Assembly: GCF_004118675.1 (NCBI RefSeq)
Contig: NZ_SDHZ01000001.1
Location: 186,001 to 250,000 of the forward strand
Reading direction: 5' to 3'
Source: Filimonas effusa
GTDB lineage: Bacteria; Bacteroidota; Bacteroidia; Chitinophagales; Chitinophagaceae
Length of the DNA: 64,000 nt
Part shown: positions 53,317 through 60,839 of the stretch, piece by piece
Numbering within the stretch: position 1 is the stretch's first letter
Layout of the letters: every line of letters starts with the position of its first letter
Notes under the pieces: generated by a model
Databases searched by the model: none
What the model was told of the DNA's origin: nothing
What the model saw: the letters and a program-made list of their open reading frames with translations, nothing else
Made by a program: the position numbers and the translations under genes

Positions 53317-54069
53317 AAGCGTGTTTGTGTCCTGATGTTGGCCCTCGTTATCGGTTTCTATTCCTATGGCCAAACCTCCTTTTTTGATGTTCAGCGTGCC
53401 CAGCCGCGTGTGGCGTATGCCATCCGCCTAAAAGAGGATACGTTGAAAAAACAGTTTGCAGCCGCAGGTTTGCAATGGCCGGCAAAACAGATCTATGTTC
53501 GCTCGTTTAAATACGACAGCCAGCTCGAAGTATGGGTACGCAACTCCTCCGCTGAACCCTATAAGCTTTTTAAAACCTACAAAGTATGCGCTATGGCCGG
53601 CAGCCTCGGCCCTAAACGTATCGCTGGCGACTACCAGGTGCCGGAAGGGTTTTATTATATCAATGAATTTAATCCCAGGAGTAACTACCATCTTTCCCTG
53701 GGTATCAACTATCCCAACGCATCGGACCGCATCCTCAGCGATTCGCTGAGACCCGGCGGCGATATTTATATCCATGGCAGTTGTGTAACAACAGGTTGTA
53801 TCCCTATCCTGGATCCGCAGATCGAAGAATTGTATATCCTCGCCGCCAATGCAAAAAGCAATGGGCAGGATTTTATCCCGGTTCATATTTTCCCGGTTCG
53901 CTTTACCAACCCCAAAAGCATGGAATACCTGTCGAGGGTTACCAAAGACGATCAGGACCTGCAACGTTTTGCGGTAAAACTGAAAGAAGTTTTCGACTAT
54001 TTCGAGAAAGCAAAGAAATTGCCGCTTATCTCCGTTAATCCCGAAGGAGAATATATAATGATGGACTAG
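53314..54069 (+). CDS. L,D-transpeptidase (YkuD/YafK-type murein transpeptidase)
   Basis: A 251-residue periplasmic enzyme (signal 1-20, cleavage after YGQ). The YkuD domain carries the catalytic motif IYIHGSCVTTGCIPI with the His and the nucleophilic Cys. It is YafK-like in length and in its GDYQVPEGFYYI segment. Such enzymes make or cut 3-3 peptidoglycan crosslinks or attach/remove envelope proteins. The ATG at 53314 (MKRVCVLML) is preferred to the in-frame TTG at 53296, which lies in the loop of the upstream hairpin. Confidence 0.9.
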   Translation: MKRVCVLMLALVIGFYSYGQTSFFDVQRAQPRVAYAIRLKEDTLKKQFAAAGLQWPAKQIYVRSFKYDSQLEVWVRNSSAEPYKLFKTYKVCAMAGSLGPKRIAGDYQVPEGFYYINEFNPRSNYHLSLGINYPNASDRILSDSLRPGGDIYIHGSCVTTGCIPILDPQIEELYILAANAKSNGQDFIPVHIFPVRFTNPKSMEYLSRVTKDDQDLQRFAVKLKEVFDYFEKAKKLPLISVNPEGEYIMMD

Positions 54070-54273
54070 CTTTTACGGCTGGTCTTTAGCATAAAAGAGG
54101 TCGCTGCATAGTATCACCCGGCTTGGTTGGTATTATACAGCGATTTTTATTGCTATTTATCTTCCGGTGGGTATAACCGGCCCGGAGGAGGCTTGCCCGG
54201 ATGGGTGAACCAAGGGCAAAAAAAATCTTTTACGGAGAAAAATGCTGCCGGATGGGCGGGGGAAGTGGCGAGC

Positions 54274-54336
54274 AAGTGCGATACAAGTGCGATGCAAGTG
54301 CGATACAAGTGCGATGCATGAGCGATGTAAGTGCGG
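54274..54336. repeat. 11-base tandem repeat (AAGTGCGATAC / AAGTGCGATGC)
   Basis: Four exact-length units alternate AAGTGCGATAC and AAGTGCGATGC from 54274 to 54317. A diverged unit (54318-54328) and a partial one (to 54336) follow. The alternation makes a 22-base higher-order period, so expansion probably occurred by doubling. No spacers, hence not CRISPR. Confidence 0.9.
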
Positions 54337-54414
54337 TTATAGTATACTTATGGCGGGATTGCCTACCGTAATCTGTGGTATAGTAATATGGAGTGTGAGG
54401 TGCCTGTATAGTAC

Positions 54415-54460
54415 CACTGCCTGCGGCTGCTTTATAAAGCCTGCTGATGCAGTGTTTTTG
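54415..54460 (+). terminator. Terminator-like hairpin with U-tract, distant from any plus-strand gene
   Basis: CACTGC (54415-54420) pairs with GCAGTG (54450-54455) outside an inner palindrome GCTTTATAAAGC (54430-54441), followed by TTTTT. The nearest plus-strand stop codon is 346 bases upstream (54069), so it may end a long 3' UTR or an unannotated RNA. Confidence 0.4.
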
Positions 54461-54529
54461 ACTACCCGGAACGGCGCTTTGCCGGCACGGGAGTTTCCGG
54501 TAAGGCGCAATTCCGGGGATAGGCTGTAT

Positions 54530-55783
54530 TTACCTGAACAGCACCTGTACCGTTTCCTGTGTTTGCTGTATCAGTAACGGCGTTTTCCCGGCAGTCATTT
54601 CTGCCGCCTGGCCTGCCTTATAATGCCTGATCGTAAGCAGGGTAAGTCCTTTTTCCACGGAAACATCAAAAGTGGCTCCCGCAGCGGCTGCCAGCTGCTC
54701 TATCTTGTCGCTATGATCATCGAGGCATAGCTGCAGGCTTACCGCGCCGGTTTGTAGCAGGTTGGGCGTAATATTGAGTTGCGCAAAGATCTTATAGAGA
54801 TTACTCATGGGCTGTTCGCCTACAAAAGAGAAATCCTGGCTGTGCAGGTGCATCAGCGCCTGGTTTTCCTTGAGCACTATTATCGGCGGCAGATTTTTCG
54901 CGTGTTTATTGCTGATAACGGTTCCCGCCAGTGAAGGATCGAGAAAGCATTTTACATATAATGGAATGCCTTTGTTCTGTAAAGGTTTGATGGTTTTGGG
55001 GTGAATCACCTGTGCGCCGTAATAAGCCATTTCTATCACCTCGGTGAATGATATGGATTGTAACAATTGTGCATCGGGAAACTGTTTGGGATCTGCATTC
55101 ATCACACCTTCAACATCTTTCCAGATGGTAAGGCTTTCTGCATCCAGTATATTGGCGAAAACAGCAGCGGTATAATCGCTGCCTTCACGGCCCAGTGTGG
55201 TACTCTCATTTTCGTCTGTGCTGCCAATAAAGCCTTGTGTGATAACAGGCGCTCCCGCATCTTCTGTAGCCTGCAGTATCTTTTCCGTGGTGATAGCCCA
55301 GTCGATATTGGCATTGCGGAAATGATTGTCGGTACGGATAAGGTCCCGTACATCCAGCCATTCATTGGCGATACCTGCTTCCTGTAAATAATGACTGATA
55401 ATGCTTGTGCTGAGTAATTCGCCTATACAAACCACCTGGTCGTAATAATAGTCGAAATTACGCACAGGTTTGTCGTGCAGCAGCCATTCTACCTCGGTGA
55501 AAAGGTCGGTCAGCTGCGACAGGCATTCATTGAAATGCGTAACTAGCAAGTACTTGGCAGTGGTAAGATGTTGGTTCTTGATAACGTTGAACAGGTCCAG
55601 CGCCTGTTGTTGTGCTCCCGCATAAAAAGCCTCCGCTACTTTCTCCAGCGCGTTGGTGGTTTTGCCCATCGCCGAAATAATGATCACCAGGGGGCTGTCT
55701 TTATGCTGATCAACTATATGTGCTACCTGCTTAATCCTGTCTACACTGTTAACGCTGGCTCCGCCGAACTTAAAAACTTTCAT
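54530..55783 (-). CDS. Aspartate kinase
   Basis: A 417-residue monofunctional aspartokinase, the first step to lysine, threonine and methionine. The kinase core starts MKVFKFGGASV and includes TLGREGSDYTAAVFA and the WKDVEGVMNADP signature. The C-terminal ACT region (about 300-385) is compact, about one and a half ACT folds, for feedback control. No homoserine dehydrogenase is fused. The cystathionine beta-synthase gene lies 32 bases upstream on the same strand, so both sulfur/aspartate-family genes may be co-transcribed. Confidence 0.93.
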   Translation of the reverse strand: MKVFKFGGASVNSVDRIKQVAHIVDQHKDSPLVIIISAMGKTTNALEKVAEAFYAGAQQQALDLFNVIKNQHLTTAKYLLVTHFNECLSQLTDLFTEVEWLLHDKPVRNFDYYYDQVVCIGELLSTSIISHYLQEAGIANEWLDVRDLIRTDNHFRNANIDWAITTEKILQATEDAGAPVITQGFIGSTDENESTTLGREGSDYTAAVFANILDAESLTIWKDVEGVMNADPKQFPDAQLLQSISFTEVIEMAYYGAQVIHPKTIKPLQNKGIPLYVKCFLDPSLAGTVISNKHAKNLPPIIVLKENQALMHLHSQDFSFVGEQPMSNLYKIFAQLNITPNLLQTGAVSLQLCLDDHSDKIEQLAAAAGATFDVSVEKGLTLLTIRHYKAGQAAEMTAGKTPLLIQQTQETVQVLFR

Positions 55784-55815
55784 CCTTTCCTTTTCTGTTT
55801 ATGAGTGATGCCCGG

Positions 55816-57171
55816 TTATTTCGCCAGGCTTTGGATCACGTCGTATTTGGTGACAATATGGTAATCGCCTTTTTCATCTTTGGCAAGTACCGCTCCGTTC
55901 TCTTTATGAATTAAATGGCTGAGGCGTTCTACAGGTGTGTCAAATGCCACTACCGGGAAAGCTGCTTCCATTACCGCCTGTACCTGGGCCTGTTTTATTT
56001 CAGGGTTGCTGAATAATTTCTGGAACAATCCTCCTTCGCTGATAGCGCCCAGTAAAGCCCCGTCTTTAACAACCGGTATATGCTCTATATCGTATCTTTT
56101 CATCAGTTCAACTGCTTCCAATACGGTATTTTCAGGAGCTACGGTTACCAGGCGCTTCGATTGCCTTGCATTCACGATATCCTTAAATGATTTTACATCC
56201 AGGAAGCCCCTTTCCATCATCCACTGATCGTTGTAGATCTTCGCAACATACCTGCTGCCGTGGTCATGGAAGATACATACTACCACGTCATCCTTTTTCA
56301 GCTTGTGTTTCAACTGCATTAGTCCTTGCAGGCAACTGCCGGCACTGTAACCGCAGAACAAACCTTCTTCTTTTGCAATACGACGGGCCATTACAGCGCC
56401 GTCTTTATCCGTTACCTGTTCAAAATGATCGATAACACTCATGTCGTAGTTAAGCGGCACAAAGTCTTCACCAAAACCTTCCGAGATATAAGGATGTACT
56501 TCCTTCATATCGATCTCTCCCGTACGGAAATACTTGGTGAGCAGGGAGCCATAAACATCCACTGCCCAGATCTGTATATGCGGATTCTTCTCTTTCAGGA
56601 ACTGCGCAATACCGGTAACGGTGCCTCCGGTACCTGCCGTGCATACCACATGCGTGACTTTACCTTCGGTTTGCTCCCATATTTCAGGGCCGGTGGTTTC
56701 GTAATGCGCCAGCCTGTTGGCCAGATTATCGTATTGGTTGAAATGATAGCTGTTCGGGATTTCACGCGCCAGCCTCCTGGCCACAGAATAATAGCTTTGT
56801 GGATCATCAGGCTCTACGTTGGTAGGACATACGATCACCTCGGCGCCTACCGCTTTCAGAATATCAAATTTTTCCTTGGATTGTTTATCCGTAGTAGTGA
56901 AAATACATTTGTAGCCTTTTACCACCGCCGCCAGTGCAAGTCCCATTCCGGTATTGCCGCTGGTGCATTCAATGATCGTGCCTCCGGGTTTTATTTTGCC
57001 TTCCTGTTCTGCTACTTCCAGCATCTTCAGGGCCATCCGGTCTTTAATGGAGTTCCCCGGATTAAAATAGTCCACTTTGGCGAGTATGGTGCCAGGTACA
57101 TCCTGGGTTAGCTTGTTTAGCTTAATCAATGGCGTATTGCCAATCGTCTCAAGTATATTATTTAACCACAT
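55816..57171 (-). CDS. Cystathionine beta-synthase with tandem CBS domains
   Basis: A 451-residue PLP enzyme. The N-terminal fold-II domain (1-320) has the PLP Lys in NPGNSIKDRMA (K43), the phosphate loop TAGTGGTVTG and the substrate motif TSGNTGMG. Two C-terminal CBS domains (about 335-450; VLEAVELMKRYDIEHIPVVKDGALLGAIS) may sense S-adenosylmethionine or adenylates. It lacks the haem-binding N-terminus of animal enzymes. It joins homocysteine and serine to cystathionine. O-acetylserine sulfhydrylases lack the CBS pair, which favours this call. Confidence 0.92.
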   Translation of the reverse strand: MWLNNILETIGNTPLIKLNKLTQDVPGTILAKVDYFNPGNSIKDRMALKMLEVAEQEGKIKPGGTIIECTSGNTGMGLALAAVVKGYKCIFTTTDKQSKEKFDILKAVGAEVIVCPTNVEPDDPQSYYSVARRLAREIPNSYHFNQYDNLANRLAHYETTGPEIWEQTEGKVTHVVCTAGTGGTVTGIAQFLKEKNPHIQIWAVDVYGSLLTKYFRTGEIDMKEVHPYISEGFGEDFVPLNYDMSVIDHFEQVTDKDGAVMARRIAKEEGLFCGYSAGSCLQGLMQLKHKLKKDDVVVCIFHDHGSRYVAKIYNDQWMMERGFLDVKSFKDIVNARQSKRLVTVAPENTVLEAVELMKRYDIEHIPVVKDGALLGAISEGGLFQKLFSNPEIKQAQVQAVMEAAFPVVAFDTPVERLSHLIHKENGAVLAKDEKGDYHIVTKYDVIQSLAK

Positions 57172-57255
57172 GGCACAAAGATAATAGAATAGACGGTAGA
57201 TGACCGAATGCCAGGGGGAGAATAGGAACAGATGTTCGTGTTTTTAATGGCTGCG

Positions 57256-57290
57256 GCAGGGGGCCGTACCTGTTTTTGATACGGCCCTGC
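57256..57290. repeat. Inverted repeat between CBS and S41 genes
   Basis: GCAGGGGGCCGTA (57256-57268) and TACGGCCCTGC (57280-57290) form an 11-bp stem with two unpaired G. No U-tract follows on the minus strand, so it is only a candidate terminator or RNA-stability element of the S41 transcript. Confidence 0.4.
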
Positions 57291-57321
57291 TTACCGGGAT
57301 AAATAGCCCGATGTTTTTTAC

Positions 57322-58908
57322 CTACTTTTTCAGCGCCTTTTCCAGCATCGGGTCGCGGGCATTCATTACTTCATAGTAACCTTCGGTGCGCCAGATCTGG
57401 CGGGCCAGGAGTGCTTTGAGGGTAAGAAGTAGATCGGTTTTGCCGGTACCGTTCACGCTGTTGAGGTTAATGCTGTCTTTGGCTGCGGCAGCGGTAATGG
57501 CCGACCATTCCCTGGCGCCTGCGCTGTATTGTTTCGCAAAATCTGACGCATTCTTGAATGCTTTAAAGGAGGCGCGGTTTTCTACATAATAATTGTAAAC
57601 AAACCGGTTGAGCGTGCCTTTCAGGTACAGCTGGTAAATTTCTTTTTGCAAGGTGGCCGTATCATAAGGTACAAATACGTCGGGTGTAATGCCGCCACCA
57701 CCATATACCACCCTGCCGGCAGGTGTTTTGAAAGGGGTGCCTGTAGGTTTTGAGGTGTCGGCTTTTACCAGTTCGCCGTTATGTAAACGGTCGATCAGGT
57801 CCTCTTCATATTTCTCTTTGCCTTTGTTATACGGCTTTTGAATATTACGGCCCAGTGGCGTGTAATAACGGGCGATGGTTAAACGCAGGCCGGAACCATC
57901 GCTCAGTTGGAAGGGCTGTTGTACCAGGCCTTTACCAAAGCTGCGGCGACCAATGATGGTGGCACGGTCCCAGTCTTGCAGGGCGCCGGAAAGGATCTCG
58001 CTTGCAGATGCCGATGTTTCATCGATTAACACCGTAAGTTTTCCCGTTTCAAATAAACCGGGGCGTTTACAACGGTATTCCATACGCGGGGCTTTTGCTC
58101 CCTGGGTGTATACGATCAGTTTATCGTCGCTCAGGAACTCATCGGCAATGTCTACGGCTTCCGATAATAATCCGCCGCCATTGCCACGAAGATCCAGGAT
58201 CAGTGATTTCATGCCTTTGGCCTTTAATTGCTCGAGGTTTGACATGAATTCTTCGTAGGTGGTTTCGGAAAACTTATTGATACGGAGAAACCCTGTTTCA
58301 GGTGTGATCATATATGCCACATCTACGGATAACAAAGGAATGGTGCCACGGGTGATGGCTACTTTTTTGGCAGCGCCATCCCTGATAAGGGTTACCTGTA
58401 CCACCGAGCCGCCCGGTCCGCGCAACTGCTTGCGTACATCTTCGGCTTTAACAGCCTTGCCTGTAAGTGGTATGCTGTCGTTTACCTTGATGATCTTGTC
58501 GCCTACCTGTAAGCCTGCTTTAAAGGATGGGCCATTCTCTATTACGTTTAATACATTCACCGTATCGTTAAACATCTGGAATTCAACGCCAATACCCTGG
58601 AAATTACCCTGAAGCTCTTCATTGGCGGCATCCAGGTTCTTGGCAGGTATGTAGATGGAGTGCGGATCGAGGTGCGCCAGCAGATCGTCGATAACCGCAT
58701 TGTTGAGGCTATCCTTGTTTAATTCGTCCACATATTTGTTATTGATAAGGTCTGTGATCTCCTGCAAAGAACTTTTCTTCGTATTCTGGAAAAAGCCGAT
58801 TGCACTCCCTGAGGTTTTCTCTTTTAATTTGAACCCTAAGAACATTCCTATCGTCATTACCACCGCAAATAGTAACGGCAGCCAAACCTGCAACTTTTTA
58901 CTTCCCAT
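57322..58908 (-). CDS. S41 family C-terminal processing peptidase (CtpA-like)
   Basis: A 528-residue periplasmic protease anchored by an N-terminal hydrophobic segment (about 8-26). A PDZ domain (about 95-175; GNFQGIGVEFQ, GLQVGDKIIKVND) precedes the catalytic domain, which has Ser in ETSASASEILSGAL and the base Lys in RSFGKGLVQQP. The C-terminal 130 residues are a Bacteroidota-type extension. It trims C-termini of periplasmic or outer-membrane proteins, or processes murein hydrolases. It is divergent from the amino-sugar kinase operon. Confidence 0.95.
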   Translation of the reverse strand: MGSKKLQVWLPLLFAVVMTIGMFLGFKLKEKTSGSAIGFFQNTKKSSLQEITDLINNKYVDELNKDSLNNAVIDDLLAHLDPHSIYIPAKNLDAANEELQGNFQGIGVEFQMFNDTVNVLNVIENGPSFKAGLQVGDKIIKVNDSIPLTGKAVKAEDVRKQLRGPGGSVVQVTLIRDGAAKKVAITRGTIPLLSVDVAYMITPETGFLRINKFSETTYEEFMSNLEQLKAKGMKSLILDLRGNGGGLLSEAVDIADEFLSDDKLIVYTQGAKAPRMEYRCKRPGLFETGKLTVLIDETSASASEILSGALQDWDRATIIGRRSFGKGLVQQPFQLSDGSGLRLTIARYYTPLGRNIQKPYNKGKEKYEEDLIDRLHNGELVKADTSKPTGTPFKTPAGRVVYGGGGITPDVFVPYDTATLQKEIYQLYLKGTLNRFVYNYYVENRASFKAFKNASDFAKQYSAGAREWSAITAAAAKDSINLNSVNGTGKTDLLLTLKALLARQIWRTEGYYEVMNARDPMLEKALKK

Positions 58909-59012
58909 AAAATCGCTTCTTTGTATCTTGTTACATCAAAGCACGAATATCTTATAAATCATTTAAAGTTGGGGAAAAGGTTTGCGTGCAGGGACTTCAG
59001 CCGAACCTGAAT

Positions 59013-59079
59013 GCAGGTTTTTGCTGCTGTTTTTGCGAAATTAAGTCGGCAAAACCCGCTAATAAACGCAAAAACCTGC
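59013..59079. promoter_or_regulatory. Perfect 12-bp inverted repeat with a competing inner arm in the S41/kinase divergent region
   Basis: GCAGGTTTTTGC (59013-59024) and GCAAAAACCTGC (59068-59079) are exact complements 43 bases apart. GTTTTTGCG (59029-59037) can pair instead with CGCAAAAAC (59067-59075). It lies 41 bases before the kinase ATG. It may be a looped two-site operator or an RNA switch in the operon leader. Confidence 0.5.
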
Positions 59080-59119
59080 TTATCTTGCAGCTTTAAATGC
59101 CAACGTTAAACAAAGAAAC

Positions 59120-59962
59120 ATGGCAGTAAAAATTATCGCCGACAGCGGATCCACAAAATGCGAGTGGCGTTTGTTGCCGGAGGGAGGAAGAGCGAAGAAG
59201 ATCTTTACACAGGGTATGAGTCCTTATTTCCTGACACAGGAACAAATGGTGGCAGTAATGCAAAAGGAGCTTTTACCCAAATGCAAGGGAGTTGAAGTGG
59301 ACGAACTGTTTTATTACGGTACAGGATTGGCTAACCCCGCTAATGCGAAACTGGTGAAATCGGCCCTGAAAAAGCTGTTCCCTTCGGCCCGCATTGAAGT
59401 GAACCACGATCTGCTGGGCGCCGCACGTGCGCTTTGTCAGAAGGAAAAAGGCATCGCCTGCATCCTGGGAACCGGTTCCAACTCCTGCTACTACAACGGC
59501 AGCAAGATTGTAAAGAACAGCCCGGGACTTGGATATGTATTGGGAGACGAGGGAAGTGGCGCTTACCTGGGCAAAAAAGTGATCCAGTATTTCTTATATA
59601 ATACGTTCGACGAAGACCTGATGGCGCGTTTTGTTGCCCGCTTCGAAACAACGCAGATCGAGATCCTGGAAAATGTATATAAAAAACCGCTCCCTAACAG
59701 GTACCTGGCTTCATTTGCCATCTTCCTGGCTGAGAATCGCGGCCATTATATGATCGAAAATATTATTGAGGACGGCTTGAATGATTTCTTCTTTACCCAT
59801 CTGTATAAATACCGGGAAAGCTGGACTTCTCCCATCCATTTTGCGGGAAGTATAGCCTTCGGTTTTAAAGATGTATTGAAAGAGCTCTGTGCTACTTATG
59901 AACTGGAGTTAGGTCGTGTCCTCAAAAATCCAATAGATGGATTAGTAACATATCATTCGTGA
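59120..59962 (+). CDS. BadF/BcrA-type amino-sugar kinase (N-acetylglucosamine / N-acetylmuramic acid kinase)
   Basis: A 280-residue ASKHA-fold kinase: phosphate-1 motif IIADSGSTKCEWRL (5-18), GIACILGTGSNSCYYNG with the adenosine region, then LGYVLGDEGSGAYLGKKVI. This family includes GlcNAc kinase and MurK, which phosphorylates both MurNAc and GlcNAc. murQ begins 28 bases downstream, so provision of MurNAc-6-phosphate for MurQ during cell-wall recycling is the most likely job. Confidence 0.85.
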   Translation: MAVKIIADSGSTKCEWRLLPEGGRAKKIFTQGMSPYFLTQEQMVAVMQKELLPKCKGVEVDELFYYGTGLANPANAKLVKSALKKLFPSARIEVNHDLLGAARALCQKEKGIACILGTGSNSCYYNGSKIVKNSPGLGYVLGDEGSGAYLGKKVIQYFLYNTFDEDLMARFVARFETTQIEILENVYKKPLPNRYLASFAIFLAENRGHYMIENIIEDGLNDFFFTHLYKYRESWTSPIHFAGSIAFGFKDVLKELCATYELELGRVLKNPIDGLVTYHS

Positions 59963-59990
59963 CCCCGGGTTGCGATAAGAGGCATCGAAT

Positions 59991-60818
59991 ATGAACAAAC
60001 TGAAAAGAGTTACCGAAGAACCTTCACCCTACAGGCACCTCGAGAAAATGAGTATCGGGGAATTACTGGCAAACATCAACCAGGAAGACCAGACTGTTCC
60101 GCATGCTGTCAGAAAAGCCATCCCCCAGATTGAACAACTCGTTACCGCTGTCAGCGATAAAATGCTCGCAGGCGGCAGAATGTTTTATATCGGCGCAGGC
60201 ACCAGCGGGCGGCTGGCCATTGTTGATGCCAGTGAATGCCCGCCTACTTATGGTGTGCCGTACGGACTGGTGATTGGTATTATTGCCGGTGGCGATATTG
60301 CCATTACCCAGGCGGTTGAATTTGCGGAAGACAGTAAAGAACAGGGCTGGACAGACCTGCTCCAGTATAATGTAAGTGCCAATGATGTGGTAATAGGGCT
60401 CGCCGCAAGCGGAACTACTCCCTATGTGATTGGCGCGCTTGAAGAATGCCGTAAAAGAGGTATTACTACCGGTTGTATTGTTTGCAACCCAGGTAGTCCT
60501 ATCGCCGATCTGTCCGACTTTCCCGTGGAAGTGATCGTAGGCCCCGAGTTCGTTACTGGCAGCACCCGTATGAAAAGCGGCACGGCCCAGAAACTGGTGC
60601 TGAATATGATCTCTACATCTGTTATGATCCAGTTGGGCAGGGTAGAAGATAACAGCATGGTGAACATGCAGCTTAGCAATGAAAAACTGATTGAAAGAGG
60701 CGCCAGGATGGTACAATCTCAATTACAGTACCTCGATTATGAGAGCGCCAGGTCGCTGCTGCTGCAATATGGCAGCGTTAAAAAAGCAGTTGACTCCAGG
60801 TTGTACTCTCTGCGCTGA
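59991..60818 (+). CDS. murQ: N-acetylmuramic acid 6-phosphate etherase
   Basis: A 275-residue SIS-domain enzyme that splits the lactyl ether of MurNAc-6-phosphate to give GlcNAc-6-phosphate and lactate. Family marks: FYIGAGTSGRLAIVDASECPPT split over 65-86, GLAASGTTPYVIGAL, and GPEFVTGSTRMKSGTAQKLVLNM. Length is slightly below the usual 295-300 because of a short N-terminus. It sits between the kinase (28 bases) and the membrane regulator (21 bases), so the three are probably one transcript. Confidence 0.95.
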   Translation: MNKLKRVTEEPSPYRHLEKMSIGELLANINQEDQTVPHAVRKAIPQIEQLVTAVSDKMLAGGRMFYIGAGTSGRLAIVDASECPPTYGVPYGLVIGIIAGGDIAITQAVEFAEDSKEQGWTDLLQYNVSANDVVIGLAASGTTPYVIGALEECRKRGITTGCIVCNPGSPIADLSDFPVEVIVGPEFVTGSTRMKSGTAQKLVLNMISTSVMIQLGRVEDNSMVNMQLSNEKLIERGARMVQSQLQYLDYESARSLLLQYGSVKKAVDSRLYSLR

Positions 60819-60839
60819 TAATAGCTTATTATTGCGTCC

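Larger units (their letters stand above)
54070..54529. other. Convergent intergenic region with tandem repeats
   Basis: A 460-base gap between convergent genes. It holds an 11-base tandem repeat (54274-54336) and a terminator-like hairpin (54415-54460). A short open frame across the repeats has no protein-like features. No tRNA or known RNA family was recognised. Confidence 0.5.

Noticed and set aside
54176-54230. Possible small structured RNA (SRP- or RNase P-like G/C-rich stretch)
   Set aside because: The conserved SRP loop (GGAAGCAGCC) and RNase P core elements are absent, and no stable long-range pairing was found by eye.
54127-54321. Short plus-strand frame across the 11-base repeats
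   Set aside because: The translation is simply the repeat (CDTSAMQVRYKCD-like) with no start signal or homologue; treated as non-coding.
54274-54336. CRISPR-like array
   Set aside because: The units are 11 bases and directly adjacent with no unique spacers, and no cas genes are in the window.
56326-57111. Plus-strand open frame of 261 codons opposite cystathionine beta-synthase
   Set aside because: It is an antisense shadow; no recognisable domain, while the minus-strand gene is complete with PLP and CBS motifs.
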